Below are positions 28,326-31,636 of a DNA stretch of 31,636 nt, in pieces (within the stretch, counting starts at the first letter, position 1; each line of letters begins with the position of its first letter). The notes beneath the pieces were generated by a model, which did no database searches, had not been told where the DNA came from, and saw only the letters and a list, made by a program, of their open reading frames with translations. The translations under genes and the position numbers were made by a program. This DNA comes from a virus. Location of the stretch: positions 1 to 31,636 of the IMG/VR virus record IMGVR_UViG_3300043436_002497; one strand, written 5' to 3'.

Positions 28326-29459
28326 TTATTTGCGGACGGCGAGGGCCGCGAAGATGGCGCTCTTGTGCTCGGCGTAGATGCGCTGTGCCTCCTTCTTGTC
28401 GCCTGCCTCGACGGCGGCGGCATAAGCCTCGACGGGATTGAAGGGGGCGGCCTGTGCGTCGATCTCAAGCTCCACATCGGAGGGGAGGAGGCCGACTGCC
28501 CGGAGTGCAGTGCGCTTGATCTCCTCAAGCTTGGCGATGGTGAGATCACGCTTCTCGACTTCAGCCTTCAGCGCGGAGAGGTTGCGATGGGCGGTCTCGA
28601 TATCGGCGCGGAGGTTGATGACCTCGGCCTTGGTGTTCTCGAAATTGAGAACGACATCAGAGAGCTTGCTCGAGAGCTTTTCCTCGGGGAGGTCTTCCAC
28701 GGGAGCAGGGGCGGCGACGACTTCCTCGACCTTCTCCTCTGCGACCGGCTCGGACTTCACTTCCTCGACCTTCTCGACAGGGGCCTCGGCAGGGGCGGCT
28801 TCCTCGGGGAGGTTCTGAGTCCCCTCGGGGCCTTTCACTTCGAGTTCGGCGGTGACTTCCTCGACCTTCACTTCCTCGACGGGAGCGACAGGGGGAACCT
28901 CTTCGGGTTTGATGTCTTCTGGCATAGCTTGAAAAAGGCCGGATGGATTCGCCGCTGGCTGATCCACGATGTCTGCGGAGTAGATCTCCATGCACCGGGC
29001 GGCACGGACGATCTCGACGCCACCCTCGGGGAGTTCGCCGCTGTTCGGATCAACCTCTTCGCTGTCATCGGAGGGAACCTCGACATCCTCACTTTCTCCC
29101 GAGAAGGAGATGGAAAGACCAAAAGAGCCAGGCATGGTCTCGGCCATCTCGAGGATCTTCTCGAAATCGTCGTGGCTCTTAATCAGGTGCAGATCGGCGC
29201 GGAGCTGGAGGCCGTCGATCTGGAAGTCACGGAGGACTCCGACCATGGCGTCGATTCCCGTGTAGTGATCCATCTTAACCCGGAGGCCGTCGACGTAGGT
29301 CTCGGCACAAGCCTTGACTTGCTCGAGCGTCACGCCGTCCACGATCATGCCGTGGCCCTTGGCCTCTCCCTCGGTGATGACCGAGACGCCGCGAAGGACG
29401 CCAGCTTCACGGTCTACCCGTGAGCCAGTGGCGGCGGCGAAGAAAGTCAGCTTCTGCAT
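28326..29459 (-). CDS. Prohead protease fused to scaffold
   Basis: 377 aa. Residues 1-150 look like a capsid-maturation serine protease (GHGMIVDGVTLEQV; candidate His in VKMDHYTG; candidate Ser in GSFGLSISFSG). Then comes a Glu/Val/Pro/Ala-rich region (about 185-280) and a long coiled coil (VVLNFENTKAEVINLRADIE and on), as in scaffolds. One chain thus could both guide and mature the shell. Catalytic residues are assigned by pattern. The start is 16 bases after TTTGACAC, which includes the portal stop. Confidence 0.7.
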   Translation of the reverse strand: MQKLTFFAAATGSRVDREAGVLRGVSVITEGEAKGHGMIVDGVTLEQVKACAETYVDGLRVKMDHYTGIDAMVGVLRDFQIDGLQLRADLHLIKSHDDFEKILEMAETMPGSFGLSISFSGESEDVEVPSDDSEEVDPNSGELPEGGVEIVRAARCMEIYSADIVDQPAANPSGLFQAMPEDIKPEEVPPVAPVEEVKVEEVTAELEVKGPEGTQNLPEEAAPAEAPVEKVEEVKSEPVAEEKVEEVVAAPAPVEDLPEEKLSSKLSDVVLNFENTKAEVINLRADIETAHRNLSALKAEVEKRDLTIAKLEEIKRTALRAVGLLPSDVELEIDAQAAPFNPVEAYAAAVEAGDKKEAQRIYAEHKSAIFAALAVRK

Positions 29460-29478
29460 ATTGAGGAAATGCGGAGTG

Positions 29479-30972
29479 TCAAACGGCGGGGTCAGTCACC
29501 GGGTCTGGTGCCGGAGGTGGAACGGGTGAACCGGGCGCAGGAGGGAAGACTTCCTGAACGCTGATCTCGACGCCTTCCTCGGCGGCGATCTCGGCAACCC
29601 GCTTCTTGCGCCGAACGGCTGCGCGGATGGTGTCATCCAGCACCTTGTCGTGATCCTTCCCCTGCATGTTGTAGTAGTCCTGCGGGGAGATCTGACCACG
29701 GAGCAGCATGTCGCTGTAGAGGCGACCGTCTCTGCCTATATCGACACTCACTTTCATGGGGGCCGTAGCCTCCATGCGCCACCAATCAGTCCCATCGTTC
29801 GGCATGGGCAAGCGTCCGGCCTCGATCTCCTGCCAGATCCAGAACCTCCAGAACGGAGCAACGAATGACTGGATGATGATCTCCTGAATCCGTGAAATGG
29901 TCTTGGCGGCATCCTCCATGGCGAAACGCATGGTCGCGCCCCCGGCCTCCTCGGGATCGAATAGCACCGAGGCAGGCATGTTGAACCCATGCGCGATGTC
30001 GCGTCGGAGATACTTCAGAAAGGTGTCGAGGTTCGCGGAGGGGTGGGCGTTGTTGAAACTTTCGATGCGCTCTCCCGGCTTCAACTGCGGGATGATGGAA
30101 CCCTCGGTGAGAATGTCCTTGGTGATGCTGCCGCCTGCGGCCTGCACCTTCTGAAGTGAGGAGCCAAGGCCGATCTGCCCGGCCTCGGGCGAGGTGATGA
30201 CGAAGGCCAGCGAGGAGCCGAGCTTCGCGCTCATCTTTTCGTAGCCCAAAATCTCGGTGATGTCTTGGAGGTGATCGGCGGCGCGGTGGAGCCACGGGCG
30301 GGATCTCACCTGACCGATGCGGTCAACCTTCCCGACGCGGGTGAGGTCGTCGGCAGAGAGCTCGTTATACTCGGCATAGTTGCCGGGAGCCTTCAGAACG
30401 CGGTAGCGGGTCGGCGCACCCAGCTTGCTGACCTTCACGCCGTCCACCCACCCGTCCTTCACATCCCCATGGGCCGATCCGACATTCTCGCCCGGCACGA
30501 TACGGAACATGGCGCGGCCAGAGTTGCTGGTCTGCTTCTGCCAGAAGCAATCGCCAGCGAGGGCCATCTGCTTCACCAAGATTTCCTGTGCGTCGTAGAA
30601 GTTGACTTGCTTGGAGACATCCACTCCGAAAGCGGAATTGCCACAGGCATCCTCGAAAGCCCGCTCTGCCATGCGGTTCCAGTTCTCATCGGCGGTCTTG
30701 GCCTGCGGAATGAGAGGCCCGACAAACTTGGCAACGCCGTCCACCGCACGGGCGGCTAGGCCGATATTCTCATACAGGAAAAACGACTTCTTGGTCTGCT
30801 CGATCCGGGCTGAAGGGGTGAGAGACTTGCTCGCGTCAAGCGTCGGCGTATAGATCCACATCCGCTGCGGCGATGCGATGCCGTCGGCAGAGGAGAAGTT
30901 GGTTGCCTTCTTAGGACGACCCGCTCCGGGTCGCGCACCACCACGGGTTGAAAGATTTGATTTCTTAGGCAT
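29479..30972 (-). CDS. Portal protein, lambda type
   Basis: About 497 aa; forms the DNA-entry dodecamer. Recognised by FLYENIGLAARAVDGVAKF, QMALAGDCFWQKQ, RSRPWLHRAADHLQDI, HGFNMPASVLFDPEEAGGAT and the following helical FAPFWRFW-like region, and by its place after gpW. The N-terminus has a basic GGARPGAGRPKK. The ATG at 30972 (MPKKSNLSTRGG) is preferred over a GTG nine bases upstream because it lies exactly 12 bases after TTTGACAG. Confidence 0.9.
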   Translation of the reverse strand: MPKKSNLSTRGGARPGAGRPKKATNFSSADGIASPQRMWIYTPTLDASKSLTPSARIEQTKKSFFLYENIGLAARAVDGVAKFVGPLIPQAKTADENWNRMAERAFEDACGNSAFGVDVSKQVNFYDAQEILVKQMALAGDCFWQKQTSNSGRAMFRIVPGENVGSAHGDVKDGWVDGVKVSKLGAPTRYRVLKAPGNYAEYNELSADDLTRVGKVDRIGQVRSRPWLHRAADHLQDITEILGYEKMSAKLGSSLAFVITSPEAGQIGLGSSLQKVQAAGGSITKDILTEGSIIPQLKPGERIESFNNAHPSANLDTFLKYLRRDIAHGFNMPASVLFDPEEAGGATMRFAMEDAAKTISRIQEIIIQSFVAPFWRFWIWQEIEAGRLPMPNDGTDWWRMEATAPMKVSVDIGRDGRLYSDMLLRGQISPQDYYNMQGKDHDKVLDDTIRAAVRRKKRVAEIAAEEGVEISVQEVFPPAPGSPVPPPAPDPVTDPAV

Positions 30973-30984
30973 TTCAAACACGCC

Positions 30985-31080
30985 CTGTCAAACAAGCCGG
31001 TGGGAACCGGCGCGTAAGATCACGCGAAAGCGTGACCCGGAGGGCGGCACCGCTCGCCGGGAGGCGAGTGCCGTCCCAAA
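30985..31080. ncRNA. Three-hairpin structured element, copy 2 (upstream of portal)
   Basis: On plus: stem 30996-31001/31006-31011 with loop GGGA, stem 31020-31025/31030-31035 with loop GAAA, stem 31053-31058/31063-31068 with loop GGGA plus GGCA/TGCC outside (31046-31049/31069-31072). Same order, linker GCGTAAGA and bulge as copy 1, with changed bases that keep pairing. It begins at the TTTGACAG motif of the portal gene. The strand of the RNA is uncertain. Confidence 0.65.
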
Positions 31081-31097
31081 ATCAAACAGAAATCAAA

Positions 31098-31173
31098 TGG
31101 CACAGCCCCTTGGAATCGAACCAAGCCAGATGGTTTTGGAGACCTTCTCGCCAGCCTTGGAACATTGGACTGC
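31098..31173 (-). tRNA. tRNA-Trp(CCA)-like gene, divergent D-arm
   Basis: On minus, 76 bases starting GCAGTCC and ending GGGCTGT-G-CCA, which pair over seven positions with two G-U pairs. The T-arm CTTGG-TTCGATT-CCAAG is perfect. The anticodon loop CTCCAAA (T33, anticodon CCA, A37) has a 5-bp stem with one mismatch. The D-arm does not form a normal stem and position 8 is A, so it may be decayed or unusual. CCA is encoded. It lies between gpW and portal. Confidence 0.6.
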
Positions 31174-31287
31174 TAAAATGGTTCCCTGATCCACGGCGTC
31201 CCGTGGCCTTCACCAGTCAGGGGCTGGTGCCTGGGCTCCTTCACGTCCATTGGCCGGAGAGGGGGCTTGCAGGGATTCAATCGGAAA
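31174..31287. other. Structured gap between gpW stop and tRNA-like gene
   Basis: Contains stem CCACGG/CCGTGG (about 31188-31203) and stem CACCAG/CTGGTG, with CCCTGA and TCAGGG able to enclose the first. No gene seen. Confidence 0.4.
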
Positions 31288-31578
31288 TCAAACTGACCAA
31301 CGCACTGCGCTGAAGTCGGGAGAGGTGCCAAGCTGACGGCCACTGGGGCCTTCCGCGATGATCGCCTCGATGGCGGCGAGAAGGAGATTCGCAGGGACGC
31401 TCATCTGTCCCGTCACGCCGCCGCCCTGACCATAGGACGAGATGACGACGCTCTCGTCGATCTTCCCAAATGCCTCGTCTGCCAAGGCATCAAGCTCCTC
31501 TGCGCTGAACTTCCGCCTCAGATACCGCTTGACCCCGGAGAGGTCTTGAAGCTGGTCTATTTTATAGGAGTCGGCCAT
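31288..31578 (-). CDS. Head-tail joining protein, gpW-like
   Basis: 96 aa: SYKIDQLQDLSGVKRYLRRK, then a short beta/helix part (ESVVISSYGQGGGVTGQM, LLLAAIEAIIAEGP). Size and place between terL and portal match lambda gpW, which plugs the portal after packaging. It is slightly longer than gpW. The ATG lies exactly 12 bases after TTTGACAC of the structured element. The first 69 bases of the window repeat its 5' end. Confidence 0.65.
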   Translation of the reverse strand: MADSYKIDQLQDLSGVKRYLRRKFSAEELDALADEAFGKIDESVVISSYGQGGGVTGQMSVPANLLLAAIEAIIAEGPSGRQLGTSPDFSAVRWSV

Positions 31579-31636
31579 GTAGGCCGCCCCGTGTCAAACA
31601 AGCCCGTGGGAACGGGCGCGTAAGAGTAAATCAGGA
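31510..31636. repeat. Terminal direct repeat, right copy
   Basis: Identical to bases 1-127; see the left copy. Joining the two gives a circle in which gpW follows terL. Confidence 0.93.

Noticed and set aside
28218-29423. Long open frame on plus (about 400 codons)
   Set aside because: It is antisense to the protease-scaffold gene, which has clear domains; the opposite frame is open because of biased codons.
2561-30992. TTTGACA motifs as ordinary sigma70 -35 boxes
   Set aside because: At 16-18 bases downstream there is no TATAAT-like box, and the position would fall inside coding sequence; the fixed distance to the start codon argues for another role.

Overview
The window is a circularly permuted, essentially complete small phage genome. 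Bases 1-127 recur exactly at 31510-31636, so the unique circle is about 31,509 bp. The genes identify a temperate siphovirus: lambda-type large terminase (GpA family), gpW-like joining protein, lambda-type portal, prohead protease fused to a scaffold, HK97-type capsid, tail tube, frameshifted tail-assembly chaperones, tape measure, collagen-like fibre, a lysis cassette, an AEP-type primase with an AAA/SF3-type helicase, a cytosine-5 methyltransferase and a tyrosine integrase. The host is not stated in the sequence. The many unrelated short-period (7-9 bp) tandem repeats between genes resemble what I recall from Verrucomicrobiota genomes, so that host phylum is a moderate-confidence inference.

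Layout: almost everything is on the minus strand and reads as two long units. The early unit runs from about 11271 leftward to 3201. It starts with a chain of very small proteins, several of them membrane peptides shorter than 60 aa, then HTH and zinc-finger proteins, the methyltransferase, the primase, a 175-aa primase/helicase accessory domain protein, an AT-rich inserted coiled-coil gene, and the helicase. Most neighbours overlap by 1-10 bases (ATGA, GTGA or TGATG) and most have clear AGGAGG ribosome sites. A 650-base non-coding region rich in hairpins (2549-3200) separates this from the packaging and late unit: terS and terL (2548-193), then across the contig join gpW, portal, protease-scaffold, capsid, connectors, tail and fibre (31578-18643), small genes, lysis (about 18400-15856), a phosphoesterase and regulatory or coiled-coil small genes (to 13381).

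The only plus-strand genes are the integrase (11350-12450), a ribbon-helix-helix (RHH) protein (12810-13070) and a small membrane protein (13118-13384). A second, paralogous RHH gene is transcribed divergently from the first. Two copies of a 13-bp sequence lie in the 101-bp gap between them, an Arc/Mnt-like arrangement and the best candidate for the lysis/lysogeny switch. Downstream of the minus-strand RHH gene is an excisionase-like HTH gene whose 3' half is antisense to the integrase 3' end.

The most unusual signals are non-coding. (1) The octamer TTTGACAC (or a one- or two-base variant) sits exactly 12 bases upstream of seven start codons, mostly late genes that lack Shine-Dalgarno sites. 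(2) A three-hairpin element occurs next to terL and next to the portal, with compensatory changes in every stem and GNRA-type loops, and a one-hairpin relative lies after the endolysin. (3) A tRNA-Trp-like sequence lies between gpW and portal. (4) Nine arrays of the heptamer CTTCAGC mark gene boundaries, and one forms an in-frame linker in the primase. (5) A small C8/G8-ended element is flanked by a 9-bp duplication of the helicase stop region, with a second copy in frame inside a coding sequence.
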